Notes: generated by a model from the sequence alone, not told the origin. 64,000 nt of DNA from Oehlia diaphana (GCA_003833135.1 QZLH01000505.1:1-64000), one strand, 5' to 3'. Numbered from the stretch's first letter, positions 1 through 12,262 are shown. Numbers and translations: made by a program.

Positions 1-240
1 AATATTTTTGTGAACCGTATACAAAATACTGATATACAGTAGAAATGGTATACGTTATAGACGTATGAATTTAATATACCGTATCACACAGTATGTTTAC
101 CGTATACTTTATTGTATTTTTTACTAAACACATTTTGCAAACAGTATACATTATACTGATATGCCGTATGTAAAAATGCGAACTGTATCAAAAATACGTA
201 TATACAGTGTAAAAACCGTATACATATTTTTTATAGGGTA
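1..240. repeat. cluster of GTATAC palindromes
   Basis: At least five GTATAC hexamers, mostly in the form C-N-GTATAC, are spread over this stretch with near-copies such as ATATAC and GTATGT. The spacing is irregular. It may be the truncated end of an inverted-repeat element that starts before the window. No coding potential was seen here. Confidence 0.35.
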
Positions 241-779
241 TAGAACTAGATAAATTTGTAGTACCAGTTTAACGTATATATTTTTCCTTCCTTCCATATA
301 CGTCATCACCACAATTTTCTTTTTAAAATATAATACTCCTGCTTATTTCACTTTATACTCTTTATTTTAGTAACATTATATGCAATAACCTTGATTATTT
401 AATAAAGCAATATATATGATCATGTTTATTATATAAAAAAAAAAGACCCTGCATTTGAAAAAATTTTGTTGCATCGTATTATCATGTTACTTCATGTATC
501 ACATCTGATAAGATTAATAATTAAACAAATAACTTATATAAAAAAAAAAGCTTTGCTTTTTTTTTGTTCTTCTCTCTCTTATAATTACTTTTCCTTTCTT
601 TTGTTTTTCCTTTTTTTTCTCTTTCCTTTCTTTTGTACTTTCCTATTTCCTTCGTTTTACTTACTCTTCCCCTTACTTCTTTCTTACTTTTTCTGGTGTT
701 TAGTTTTTCTGAGTATGATATTTCAGGTTTTTCATTTTTTTTCTTTAATTTTTTTATCTTAATGACTAGTTTTAACATT

Positions 780-2340
780 TTTTTCTTTTTTAGGCATTAT
801 TTCTTAGCCTTTTGAATACATAGAAACTTGGTAAGAATATCTGAAAATGTATTTTTTCAAATTTATTTATTCTAATAAAACATTGTTAACATTCAATTTT
901 TCTTTTTTTTTTAAATGGTTGATATTTAAAACAAAAAACTGAAAGTTACCAGCAGCACTAAGAAAAAATGGTTTTTTATAAATAAATTTTAGTATAAACT
1001 TGGCCTTTTCAGACTTTTTTTTTTATTTTTCTTTTAATAAAATATTACTAATAATTCTTTTCTTTTTTTCTTTTATAGGTAATTCTTTGAGTCTCTTGAA
1101 CATATATTTTGGTAAGTGTAGTATTCTTTTTACTTAAATAAATTCTTTTAGCAAAATGTTTGCTAATATTTAATTTTCACTTTTTTTAAAGTCATTTACT
1201 TTACTAAAAATGGCCAATTTTTTGAAATGATTTTGTAATAATTTTAAAATACTACTAAAATATATTTAATATATCAAAATGTTTTTATTATATTTTTGTT
1301 ATTATTTTGTAATTGTATTGTATTTAAATCTATAAAAATATCTCAAAATAATATCACAATAATTTTTAAATATATTTATTATTATTTTATTATTATATTT
1401 TAATTAACTTTGATATTATTTTGATATTTTATTTCAAAAATACCTTAAAAATATTTTGATATATTTTAAAAATCTTACAAAATAATTGCACAATTATTTT
1501 GAAAGCCATTGTATTTAGATCTATAAAAGTATTTCAAAAAATTAGCCATTTTTAGTAAATGAACATGTTAGATTTAGGTAAGATATTTTTTTTACTTTAC
1601 TATTTATTTTAATAAAATAATGAAACTTTTACTAGTAACATTTTATTTTATTACTTTTTTTTAGATAGTTTCTTCAAATATCTATAAATATGAATTTTAG
1701 TAAGGTTAGAAATCCAGTTCTTCTTAAATGTATTACGGTAGATATTTAAATATTTTTTCTTTATTTTTTATTTATTTCTAATAAAATATAACATCTGCTA
1801 ATATTTTGTTTGCTTTTTTAGTTGCAGATTTTAGGTAGCTTTTGGGTGAACTTTTTGGATTTTTTGGATTTCTTAGTATGTGAGAGGTGGTATTTGAAAT
1901 TTACCATTAAGAAATGATATTAACTTCATTTTTCCTTTTCTTTTAAGAATGCTTTTTGCTAAATAGAGAGGACATTTACAGTAAATTTTTTTTTATCTTT
2001 TTCTCAATTTTAGAAAGTTTAATAAAAAATTAATATTTCTTTTTTTTCTTTTGTAGCTCTGGACATAGATTTTATTCAATAAGGGGAAGGTTTCTTATAA
2101 TTATTTGCTTTAATGAAGTATTTTAATAACATAAAACAGTTCCATTCTTTTTTTTTAATTCTAAGATGCCTATTATGAAATCTAAACTCATTTTTAAAAG
2201 TAAACTTTGAAATGATTAATTATTTTTTTTAATTATTAATTTTAACATAACATTTTATTGACTTTACTTTTATCAAATTTTATATTTTTTTTCTTTTTTA
2301 GACAACTGGTACTTTAGATATTTTCCTTTAAATTAATTCT
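780..2340 (+). other. serial splice-site-like cassettes (degenerate tandem units)
   Basis: Several times in this stretch an AATAAAA-type string, a TACTAAT or GCTAAT branch-point-like string and a pyrimidine tract lead to a TAG, followed by about 35 nt and then GTAAG. The clearest short segments are 794-830, 1079-1111 and 1665-1699. They share a TTCTT...TTGAA...ATA pattern. Weaker acceptors lie near 1821, 2056 and 2301. The segments give no open frame when joined. This is either a decayed tandem repeat derived from an exon-intron unit or a non-coding multi-exon transcript. Confidence 0.3.
1200..1559. repeat. inverted-repeat element (MITE-like), about 360 bp
   Basis: The left end (from 1200, TTTACTAAAAATGGCCAATT) and the reverse complement of the right end (ending at 1559) agree over about 29 bp with one mismatch. 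The interior is almost pure A+T and also partly self-complementary. It sits between two of the splice-like cassettes and lengthens that interval. No transposase is present. Confidence 0.5.
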
Positions 2341-2344
2341 TTAA

Positions 2345-3950
2345 TAAAATGACTTATTACTTTAGACTTATAACAGTTCCTGTTTTTCTAGTCTTAATTA
2401 AAAATATTATCCCAAATATACTTTTAAAGAGAAACCTAAAATATGAATTGCAAATACAACTTAAAGAACGATATAAATTATATATACCATTTTTTATTGA
2501 AAGAAAGAATTCAACTTGAAAATCATTACAAGCAATTAGTATATTACACATCAGATTCTAATCGTGATGAAGCTGCCAAGTAGATTTGTAAGGAAAAAAA
2601 ATAATTCAAGTAGAATTTAATAGTCAAACTTTATACCTTTGGATTGTTTTTGACATTTTAACTCAATTAAGCCAAAAATATACATTATTAATTGCTTTCT
2701 AATATTACATGCCAATGTATGAATTTTTTATCTTGAGGTGATGCATGTAAATATATTAGAGTATTGATCATTTGGATCAATTGGTTATGATTATAGCCAC
2801 CTAATCCTAAATATTACATTACTTTTAATCATTAAAATTCGCTATATATTTCATTACCAACAAGAGATAAAGTAGTAAAAATATTGGAAGTACATCAAAG
2901 TAATATTAAAATAAATTATAAATAAAAATTAATTTCTATTAATATATTTATTTTAAATACATTTTTATCAAAATAATGAAATACCATTATTACCATTATA
3001 AGATACTTTTTATAATTCACAAGATACTCTTTATAGTCATAAAATACTGTTATTACCATCACAATAATAAGAATCTCTTTATAATACTGAATTAATTTTA
3101 ACGCCATTTAATGATCCTAAAAAAATAACTTTGCCTATAAATTCATCATTAAATTATTATGCAGCGATCTGGAAACAAGAGTATATTACATTAACTACAA
3201 ATTTACTTGCAAATTTAAATGAAATAAATTTTATTATAAAGAGTATAAAAAATTATTTGACAATATACCTGATGGAATTGAGGAAAATGCCAAATACTTA
3301 AATATAGAAATGAAATCTATTTTAAAAAAAATAAGTAAAAAATAAAGACATTGGAAAGCTAAAAGACATTTTGAATAGAATTTGAAAAGAGTGAAATATT
3401 CAAGGTAAAAGGAACAAATATATGTCAAAAGAAAATATATATCCTTTGTCACCTTCAAAAAATAATATAATTCAGTTTTCTAATACACGTATTTTGTTAT
3501 ATTTTTTTATAATAAAATTTATATTAAAATAGCTTGAATATTAGCTTGTATATAGTAAATAAATCATTATTAAACGCATGTTAACTATTAAATTAAAGTT
3601 AAATTAAAATTTATAATTTGTTAATATATACATGTACTTTGCAAAAATAAAAAAAGATTAATATTTACTATAAGATATGATGTAATTACCAATTTTGCAA
3701 AATGGGTCAGAAATTGGCAAATGCATTTGAGGGTAGTATGGTAAGATTCCTCTACTACCAATTATGATATCAATTTCATCTATAGAGAGACTTCAGATAG
3801 AAATTCTCATATTTTAATATTTTATATTTCTCAAAACATCCTGAATAAAATGGAAATAATGATGCACATGTTAAAAAATAATAGTGAAAAAGTATGTTCA
3901 GTATTATTGGCAAATATAACTATGTATGTGGCATACAAACATTAAACTAA
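2345..3950. other. AT-rich stretch with faint decayed coding traces
   Basis: No intact gene was seen. Around 2450-2575 and 3110-3350 on the plus strand there are runs of codons that read like protein but are cut by stops and at least one frame change. They are too short and broken to assign to a family. Confidence 0.2.
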
Positions 3951-3959
3951 GTTATGATA

Positions 3960-4195
3960 GAACTTACTTTGGTTGTTTAACCTAGCGATCAAGTTGCCAA
4001 GATTCCTAACCAATTCATAAACAAAGTTAAAGGGAGGATCATTAAACTCCTTCTGGATCATAGTAACAATGGCTGCGCTGATTATGAAGTATAGTAAAGT
4101 CATTCTCTTCAAAATTAAAAATCTTTGTTCACAAGTAAGTAATAAGTTGTTCTGTACTATATCCTTCTACTTCCTCAAATGAAGGATCAGTAGAA
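3960..4195 (-). pseudogene. decayed SAM-like domain fragment (Rhizophagus-type)
   Basis: Read on the minus strand from 4195, the sequence gives SFEEVEGYSTEQLITYL, an in-frame TGA, then FEENDFTILHNQ. After a +1 frame change it continues as KEFNDPPFNFVYELV and a helix-like end near 3960. From memory of Rhizophagus proteins this matches the N-terminal SAM-like domain found in many of its predicted proteins, which usually has the order VEGY...DDFTIL...F.DPPFNF. The stop and frameshift mean it is not functional as read. No intact gene follows it. Confidence 0.5.
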
Positions 4196-4373
4196 GTGAA
4201 AAAGACATGATTTATTGGTTTTTAAAAGTGATGGGACAAGTGTGCAATAGAAGTTGTATAAAGTTCAGAAAAAAGAAAAAAATTTGCAGAAAAAAAGGGT
4301 GTATATATATTGTTGTACAAATCAGCCAGATGACGTCATTTCGATTAATCAAAAGTTCTTTTATTCCTGTATT

Positions 4374-4487
4374 GCAAATGTATCGTTCTTATACGTGTAC
4401 GACATACTATCTTATACGACCTATATTGTGTGACATATACGTCGTATAAGAACATAGCACCTGATCGTATAAGAACGATACATTTGC
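4374..4487. repeat. 114-bp hairpin element with 22-bp perfect terminal inverted repeats
   Basis: The left arm 4374-4395 and right arm 4466-4487 are perfect reverse complements (arm starts GCAAATGTATCG). A second, inner inverted repeat (CTTATACGAC and GTCGTATAAG) is nested inside. The pattern is typical of a small non-autonomous inverted-repeat element. A clear target-site duplication was not found. Confidence 0.6.
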
Positions 4488-4805
4488 TCCTGTTAAGTGT
4501 GACACATAAATAAATTCACGTGACTCTTGCGCGATAACGCGTTTATTTATTAAAGTTTACTATTTATAGTTTATAATCCCGTCATTGTCTACATTTTTAA
4601 ATAAAATATTTAAAGTTTATAATTTAAATAAAAAAAGCCGAAAAAATAAATGAAACATAAAGGTACTACAATCTACATTTACATAAAATTGGAATAATTA
4701 TCTTACAAATTTTCTTAACAAAAAAGATATACAAAAAAGCCGATATATTAATTACGAATATAAAAAAAGAATATATACACATATATAAATTACAAAGAAC
4801 TTAAA

Positions 4806-5342
4806 TTAAAGAGAAGTCCCAAATGGAGAAGAAACGTTAAATACAGAAGTAGTCGTTGTGGGTAAGGGGATTCCTTGATTCATATGTGAGGCCAGCTCAT
4901 CAAAATCAATATAAATATCGGATGTATTGCGTTGTGTAACAGGAGGAACAAGGGTAATAGGAGGAACAGGAGCAGGGAGAGCAGGAGGAACATGAGAAGT
5001 CTGTTGAGATGATGGAGGTTGAGGAATTCTTCGACTATCGTTATTTCGTCTACCACGTCTACCGGAAATTATAGAACTTGTTCTAATTTTTCTAGCTAAA
5101 TTACAATAATATAATTTAACATTCGCAGGCTCTTGTTTCCATAATATAGACGCGATGAAAGATATTCTATTCATGTTTAAATTATATCCATGTTGATTGA
5201 TAAGTATATTGTAATAAGCGTGTCTGTAAACTGTAAATCCGTAAGGAGGATTACCATTTGAACTAATTAAATTTCTTAAAGGAAATCTGTAAGGATAAGG
5301 GGGACGATATTGTAATAATGTCGATGTGTTTATATGCGACAT
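4806..5342 (-). CDS. MATA-type HMG-box protein
   Basis: This single-exon 178-aa protein carries an HMG box of the fungal mating-type (MATA_HMG) class at about residues 31-88. It has the expected PPYGFTVYR helix-1 start, a second helix with IASILWKQEP, and the third helix VKLYYCNLARKI. A basic patch (GRRGRRNN) follows, and the C-terminal half is rich in proline, serine and threonine and probably disordered. Proteins of this class bind the DNA minor groove as transcription regulators in the nucleus. Glomeromycete genomes carry many such genes, so the domain alone does not identify a mating-type locus. The start is the first ATG of the open frame, and an AT-rich stretch with a poly-T run lies upstream. 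I found no partner homeodomain gene nearby. Confidence 0.75.
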   Translation of the reverse strand: MSHINTSTLLQYRPPYPYRFPLRNLISSNGNPPYGFTVYRHAYYNILINQHGYNLNMNRISFIASILWKQEPANVKLYYCNLARKIRTSSIISGRRGRRNNDSRRIPQPPSSQQTSHVPPALPAPVPPITLVPPVTQRNTSDIYIDFDELASHMNQGIPLPTTTTSVFNVSSPFGTSL

Positions 5343-5344
5343 TG

Positions 5345-8050
5345 GTCTTTAAATAAATAAATATATTTTCAAAAATAAAAAAAAAAATGAGTAATTCTGG
5401 GTTATTTTTTGAAATTTTTAATTTTTTTTTTTTTTTTTTTTGTAGGAAAGAAATGAAGAAATTAAAATGCCGGTTTTATATATAATTCATTTCTTTTCGC
5501 AGTAAAATAATGGGAAAAAACCGGATGGAAAGGATCACAACAACCTGCAGGATCGTTTATTAATCTTTACTAATATGGTAAACCTATGGTAAACCCTAGA
5601 TGTAAGATGATAGAAAGATAAGATGCGAAAGATACGAAATGTTTTGCCGAAATTTCCCGTTTTCATTGGATAAAAACGAATTGTTTTTGGTAGTTTTTCT
5701 TTTATTGTTTATTATTTATATTTTGTACAAATAATTTAAGTCTTTTTATTTTCTTTTGCAAAAGTTTTTCCCAGTTAAATGTACAATACTAACATTGTAA
5801 ATATTTTTTTAAAAAATATCATATATCTGTTGTCATTACATATTATTATTGCATCATTTTAAGCCTTTTGTTTCTTTTTGAATTTTTAAATGAATTTTTG
5901 CAATTATTGACAAACCTTCTTATTAAGGTTTTCTATAGTTTTTTTTTCTGCGGGGAATGTGGGGTAGAAAATCTGTAGATAAATTTCTCCATATTTGAAT
6001 GTTTATTTAAAAAACTCAAAAATTGTTCCGCTATGTGAGACCGATTTTCCTAAGTCCTACATAACTAATTAAAAATTATTCTAGCTCCTTAATTTTAATT
6101 GGTTCGTATTAAAAGATAGAAAAATGTGGGAATATATTATATTATAAAGCTGTACACATAATCGAATATAGTGAAATATAAATGGGTTTAATTATATTAT
6201 ATTAATTACCTTAGATTGTAACTATAGTAAAATTAGAACGTATAATTCATATGATAAAGTCTACAGATGTTTGAACATCGCATTACTATGAAATATAATA
6301 ATTATCCAATTACCAAAATAGAATGAAACAAAGAATGTATGTGATTGTAAAAAAAATTATCAAATTGAGATTCAAATTTAAGATGACAAAGAAAAAGGAA
6401 AACAAAAAGGAACACAAAATAATAAAGAAAAGTGTGACTGATCGTCAATCACTAAAGATACCCAAAAAAAGGATCGGTTGAAAGAAGTGGAGTAACATGG
6501 GACTACATTTGGATCATTTGACCATTTGACTGTTTGACTGTATCATATTTTCAATATGCTAACCAAATTTATCTGATATTTGGGAACTTGTGATGATAAA
6601 TAATACTTCGTGAGTGTGAGAATAAGAACTAATCTGATTTGTAAATTTATTAAACCGCATTTTTTAATGATAGGGTTAGGCGGTTATCGGAACGAACGAA
6701 AATAAAAAATTCGCGTTTTAAGTAATTTATATCAATTTTCTAGAATATTCTTTATTTATCAAATTCTTTAAATTTTATCATATAATTATAACAATTATAT
6801 AATCAATTAATTTAGGGACATTCTCATAAATGTGAGGGAATAAAACCTATAATAATGAATTCTTAAATTGTAAAGATAATTTTATCATTGTTTAAATAAT
6901 TAATATTTTAAATTGGTAATATTTCATTTGTCCAATATACCAAGTTTATATTGAATCTTTTTATTTTCAAGTACGCGTTTTTGTTTTACACGATTTTATA
7001 GATTTTAATTTTTACCAATCAAATTTCATTAAAAACGATATACAGTAATGTATCACAGGACACAGAAATGTTTAATGTACACTATTTTGATAAAAATAGC
7101 TGATAAGGTGATACACCAATTTCTTAATTACATACGTTAGCTTTTATAGATTGTAAAAAACAAATTTCAAATAAGAATATTTAAATATAATTTATTATCA
7201 CATAGGGGTGGATTGGATTAAGTCGATCGGTAACCGGGACCGTTACTTTCCCAAACATAAAAATAATTTTTCTCAAACTCCAATCCTCTTATCTGTGAAC
7301 ACGGATTGTATTTTATGAGGATCCGAACCAAATTATCCAATTGAGTAGTTTGCGAACGCACCCATATTCATTTTTGAGTAATTAATTAAAAATTAGGGTT
7401 TGTCAAGGATACAATGTATATTGATATACGGGATGAATTCGAGAATTTCATATTCATTAATCAAATTAAATTAAAGAAAGACTTATTAATTTTTTAATTC
7501 AAAATGAAGGTCAAATATAATTTACAAAGTGGTAAATTTTTTGTCTGTAAAACTAAACATAATAATCTTATAAATTAAATGCGTGTTACTGTTGTTTCGA
7601 ATCAGAGACTACAAATTCACATACATTATATCTTGATTCGAATTTTTTTTAAAAATATGGAGATGTATGGAGATGGATGATTCAATCAAGGATTTATTAT
7701 ACAAAGAGACAAAATTTCGCAAGTTCTGACTTTAACTAAGTCTTTACTAATAATTACAAATTATGACAAAATGTTATATCTGAAGTGCGGCGGAAGAGGA
7801 GAAAATAAAAGATGTTAAATGGTATAAACTATAAATACGAATACGTTAGATGTTGCAAAAAATTTTACATTCTGGCTATGTCGATTACTTATCGAATGGC
7901 ATATACTGTATGTTATAAAAAAGAATAATTACTAATTTACGATATTGAACTCAGTTCCCTACTCTTTAATATTAATTCTATTGAATGAGTGTTTGTCGAA
8001 TTGTCAACTATTTTTCACAACAAATTAAAGTTTTTAAGTTAGTTCAATTT
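5345..8050. other. intergenic, AT-rich, no gene seen
   Basis: No coding region was recognised. It contains a T-rich run at about 5411-5442 upstream of the HMG-box gene and a less AT-rich segment at 7204-7372 described separately. Confidence 0.4.
7204..7372. repeat. possible small hAT-like inverted-repeat element
   Basis: This segment is richer in G+C than its surroundings. It begins AGGGGTGGATTGG and ends GCGAACGCACCC, so the outermost GGGTG/CACCC are inverted. GGGGTG-type ends are common in hAT elements. The similarity of the arms is short and no convincing target duplication was found. Confidence 0.25.
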
Positions 8051-8217
8051 AAAATATTTATCACCGTTTTCAAAATGATGTAGCTTGTATGTTTGAATGA
8101 TACATTTTACCGGATAAATGTTGAACGATTACGGACGAATATGAGTATCCGAATAACAATAATATAAATTAATATAATTTAATACACTATTTTGAAAACG
8201 GCGATAATAAAATATTT
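8051..8217. repeat. inverted-repeat element about 165 bp
   Basis: AAAATATTTATCACCGTTTT on the left and its near reverse complement (CTATTTTGAAAACGGCGATA, then an AT-rich tail) on the right form arms of about 30 bp with small gaps. It lies just downstream of the broken kinase gene. Confidence 0.4.
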
Positions 8218-8322
8218 TTATTCTTATTTTTTTTTACCTTCCAAATAATCACTACAATAAGATGTAAAAATATTCCGAATAACTAATTAAAAAATTTTAT
8301 TATTTACAATAGTATATGAAGT

Positions 8323-9800
8323 TTAAAAATGTACAACAGAATTTAAATTACCTGAATTTTCAGAACGAATTTGAGCGGAATTAGCATCATTTTTCAACTC
8401 ATCTTTATCTGATAAAATATATTGAGAAAGATTTCTACTATCATAAAAAGCTTCAGGATGAAGTTGAATAGAATCAATTATAATTTTAGTTTTTATTGAT
8501 TCTAAACGACATCTTTCAGCATGATCAAATTGTAATGCTATCCTTGAGGTGGAATGCCAACATATATTTGTTAGAAAAGTTTCTAACTTTTTTATTAATT
8601 CATCAACAGTTGGCCTATTAGAAGGTGTTGGATCCCAGCATTTTACCATTAAATCTTTATAAACTTTTGGAACGTTAGGAGGAATTATTGGACGTAATCC
8701 TCCACAATTATCAAGAACCAAGAAAAATCCATGTGATCTTTTAGAAAATGGCAATTAATTACTAGCCATTTCCAACATGAGCATAGAAAAACTATAAATA
8801 TCGGTGGATTTACTGAATATTGCGTTTCTTAATGTTTCTGGCGTCACACCATATAATTGACTTTCAGGTAAATTTAAGTTTGCAGGTTTTGATAAACCGA
8901 GATCAGCAATTTGAACTATTCGATCGGGAAGAATATTTCCAGCATGTAAGTCACGGTGTAGATAACCTGAATCGTGAATTGTCTTAAGACCTTTAGCAAT
9001 TTCTAACAACATCTCAATTTTCTTTTTCCAAGTTAAATTTCGAAAATTATTTTTTAGGTATTTTCGTAAATCACCATTTTCTACATAATCTGTAACCATC
9101 ATGTAATCATCTGATTCAGGATCTTTTGTAACACCAAAACATCTTACAATATAATCATTCTTTAAATCTACGTGTGTTTTAACCTATTTTTTAAGAATCG
9201 ATTTATAGAACCATGTTTTAATTTATGAGGTTTAATCATGAGGTTATTGTTCAACACTTTCTTACCTCTTTTAGAAATTTTTTTCTATTTTTGTCTAGTC
9301 TTTTCAAAGCAACAGGCCAACGTTTTGCACGAACAATATTGACTGTTCCATTATCATTTATGATTGGTTTAATTCTTGGACCATCCAACCACGTCGCTAC
9401 ATATACAGTAGCGAACCCTCCTCTACCAATCAAGTCATATTTTTCAATTGATTCGCTTGGAATCCATTCTATAAAATCCCAAAATTTTGTTGCATTAATT
9501 TGACTTTCCTTAATTAATTCATCAATTTCTTTATTTCCACTGGTCCATTTCTTTTTTTCAAATTCTATAATTTCACAAGGTCGACACCAAAACCATTCTT
9601 CACGCAATCCTTTACAGTTAGGACATTTGTCTTCTTGATTAGAGAGTATTTCTGAATTGACATCACATTGAATAAATTTACCTCGGAAACTAGAGAAAAA
9701 ACAATATATATTTTTTTAACATAAGATATTATATATACTTTATAAAAATAAATAACTTGAATAACTCACGTAAAATTTTCACGGCTAAACTATTTTCCAT
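8323..9800 (-). pseudogene. TKL-type protein kinase with an in-frame stop
   Basis: Exons that keep frame are 9800-9770, 9681-9266 and 9183-8323. The N-terminal part has a CxxC pair (KCPNCKG, then WCRPCE) and the WTSGNKEID...IEWIP lead-in typical of Rhizophagus TKL kinases. The kinase domain shows the glycine loop IGRGGFATVY, VALKRL (catalytic Lys), HRDLHAGNIL and a DLG in place of DFG. Helix F (STDIYSFSMLMLEMAS) is followed directly by TAA at 8757-8755. The same frame then continues with LPFSKR, the CWDP...RPT motif and a tail to a normal stop at 8323. Relatives usually read Gln at this site, so CAA to TAA is the simplest change. The product would be a kinase cut after helix F. Read-through or an assembly error is possible. 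The short first exon is tentative: its splice acceptor (CGAG) was chosen because it preserves frame. Confidence 0.7.
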
Positions 9801-10797
9801 CTTTTTTTAAAGGCATTTAGATAAAATTATTTAATTTGAAGAGAAATTTTTTTTTTAAAAAAAAAATTGTTATAACACGGTTTATAATGAATGAATAAAA
9901 TGATAATGATGAAAAAAAACAGTAAAGTATGTGAATTTTTAAATTTGAAGTTATTTATATATTATAATGAGAAATTTTTGAATGACAAACATATAAATAA
10001 GGAATCATTGAAATTTAATAACCGAATACAATGGATTATAGCTTTATTAATTTGAAAAAAAAATCCTACTTTTTTTCATAGACTGACACGACACGAAAAT
10101 TTCTACTATAAAGTTTACCAATAGACTCTTTTAATTCAAAAATTATAAATAAATCATTCTATTTTTCAATCGTTTATTATTTATATTTATCATGTAAACA
10201 ATAAATTAAACTTTGTAACATTGTAAAATTTACAATTATATCTTTATTATAGTAATAACTAAAATGAATTTGCTGCGTAAGTGAATACTTATTTATTACA
10301 CAATAAATTACTTTAAAAAATTTTCCTAAAATAAACACTTATTGCGCAGTTTGTTTTGACCACGTTAAATTTAATTAAATTTCTTGAGAAAAAAATGGCT
10401 GATTTTGGCGGATAAGGTACCAGCAAGATTCCGATTTCTTATTTTTATCAATGTATCCTTTAATTTCTGCTACAATCGCGAAATTTATCTATATAAAAAT
10501 TCTTATAGCTCAAGGTTTAATAAGTGCCCAAATTAGTAAAAAATCAATCAATTTATGCTTATATAATCGTTGATTCATAATTCGTAATCACAAATACCCG
10601 AGGTATTCCGCTCTTTACAAGTAATCATGTGACTTTGTTTACCGATCAATCACTGGATATTTGTAACACAACGTATCAATTGTATTATCCAATCAAAATC
10701 ACAGTCCTTTTTTTTTGTTATTAGGAATTTATCAAAAAAAAATTTTCTTCCTCTTTCGAATCCACTTCGTCCCGAAAAGAATTGTTATCGAACAAGA
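9801..10797. other. intergenic, no gene seen
   Basis: The stretch between the divergent kinase pseudogene and eL14 is AT-rich and carries no recognisable open frame. It should contain the promoters of both. Confidence 0.4.
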
Positions 10798-11826
10798 ATG
10801 ACAACGGTAAGTCGATGTAGATTAATCTTAATTCATATTATACATTGTTAACATATATTATATCATATCTTTAAATTTGAGCTAATGAATTTATACAAGA
10901 AGAAAATTTTTTTTTTTTTTTTTATGATATGATTAGTTATATTAGTTATGATATAATATTTGAAAATGTCAGAGTTTGAAAGTGATAAAAATCGTATTAT
11001 AGCATAATGTTATACATGGGTGGGAGCATCGCGTGCTTACCTTGTAAGCCTGTGAGCACTTATACTTTTTTTTTTTTTAATTGTATTTATTTAATATAGA
11101 AAAGCAAGGCAGAACAACAGAAAGGTTCCTTCCAACGTTTGGTCGAAGTTGGTCGATTAGTCCTCATTAACTCTGGTGAAAACGCTGGGAAGCTTGCCGT
11201 CATCGTTGAAATAATTGATCACAACAGGGTGAGTCAAATATAATGGAACAATTTCCTCAATTTTTCGAAATTATCTTTACAAAAAAAGAAAAAATTTTTA
11301 ATCTAAATCCTAGATTTCAAATTAAGCGCTTAAATTTACTCATTGATTAGTTCCTAGATTTATAAAGGGAACTAGTGAATTTATTTTTCTTAAATCAATT
11401 ATTCAATTTGTCATAAATTTGACACTAAATTTACAGGCACTCATCGATGGTCCAACCACTGGTGTGACTCGACATGCTTACACTTTCCGTCGTATGACTC
11501 TAACTGATTTTGTTGTCAAAGGATTTCCCAGGGGTGCTACTTCAAAAATATTAAAGAAGTATCTTGAAAAAGAAGATGTCTTGGCTAAATGGGATAAATC
11601 ATCATGGGCCAAGAAATTAGATGATCGTAAGAAGAGATCTGTGTTAACTGATTTTGACAGATTTAAATTATTAAAGCTGAAGAAACAGGTATTTCATAAA
11701 TATTTATTCTTTCTTAATTATTATATATTTTATTTATTTAAAATGTTATTTTTAATCATTTATTATCAATAATAGCGTCGTTTTATCGTTCAATCAGAAA
11801 TTGCTTCTCTAAGAAAGGCTAAATAA
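10798..11826 (+). CDS. RPL14: 60S ribosomal protein eL14
   Basis: Four exons (10798-10806, 11100-11228, 11437-11688, 11776-11826) give 146 aa, with all introns in phase 0. The first exon encodes only Met-Thr-Thr, a layout common in fungal ribosomal protein genes. The eL14 signature is clear: [14 protein letters not shown], then [14 protein letters not shown], then [13 protein letters not shown] (the KOW/SH3-like barrel), followed by [14 protein letters not shown] basic helical C-terminus ends SLRKAK. The length is close to the family norm. The protein is a structural component of the large cytosolic ribosomal subunit. It is followed on the same strand by three other housekeeping genes. Confidence 0.95.
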
Positions 11827-12262
11827 ATGAAAATTACTTAATATTATATATACATAAAATTTGATATCTATGGAGCACCATATTTTTTGTATTTTATTAA
11901 TTTGTTAGTACATAATATATATCACTTTTACATTATCCATGGAAAAAAGCATTTGCGAAAAAAAAAAGTTCTTGGCACATTTTACTTGATGTTATAAAAA
12001 AGACTTGTTTAAAAATTTTTAAAAGATAAAAGTTGTCACGCAAAACATGTGATATAATTACCCGATTGCCGAATATAGCATTTATTGTTGGACAACAGAT
12101 ATTGATATAAAACTTTTATTTCCGTGGAGCGTGAAGTGTTTCGTGTTGAGTTTTACCTTCCGTTGTTATATCCTGTACATTTCTTTGTGTTTAATACAAT
12201 TTGAAGTAAACAGAAATTTTTTTTTTTTTTTTGGTTGGATTATAAAAAATAAGCTAAGTTAA
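11827..12262. other. intergenic between eL14 and the SH3 gene
   Basis: AT-rich; it holds the 3' end of eL14 and the promoter of the next gene. A T-rich tract lies about 40 bases before the next start codon. Nothing else was recognised. Confidence 0.35.

Noticed and set aside
466..815. Overlapping open frames of 60-98 residues on both strands
   Set aside because: Pyrimidine-rich simple sequence giving Phe/Leu/Ser or Lys/Glu-only peptides.
10741..10797. TTCGAATCC resembling a tRNA B box
   Set aside because: No matching A box or cloverleaf around it. It is the leader of the eL14 gene.
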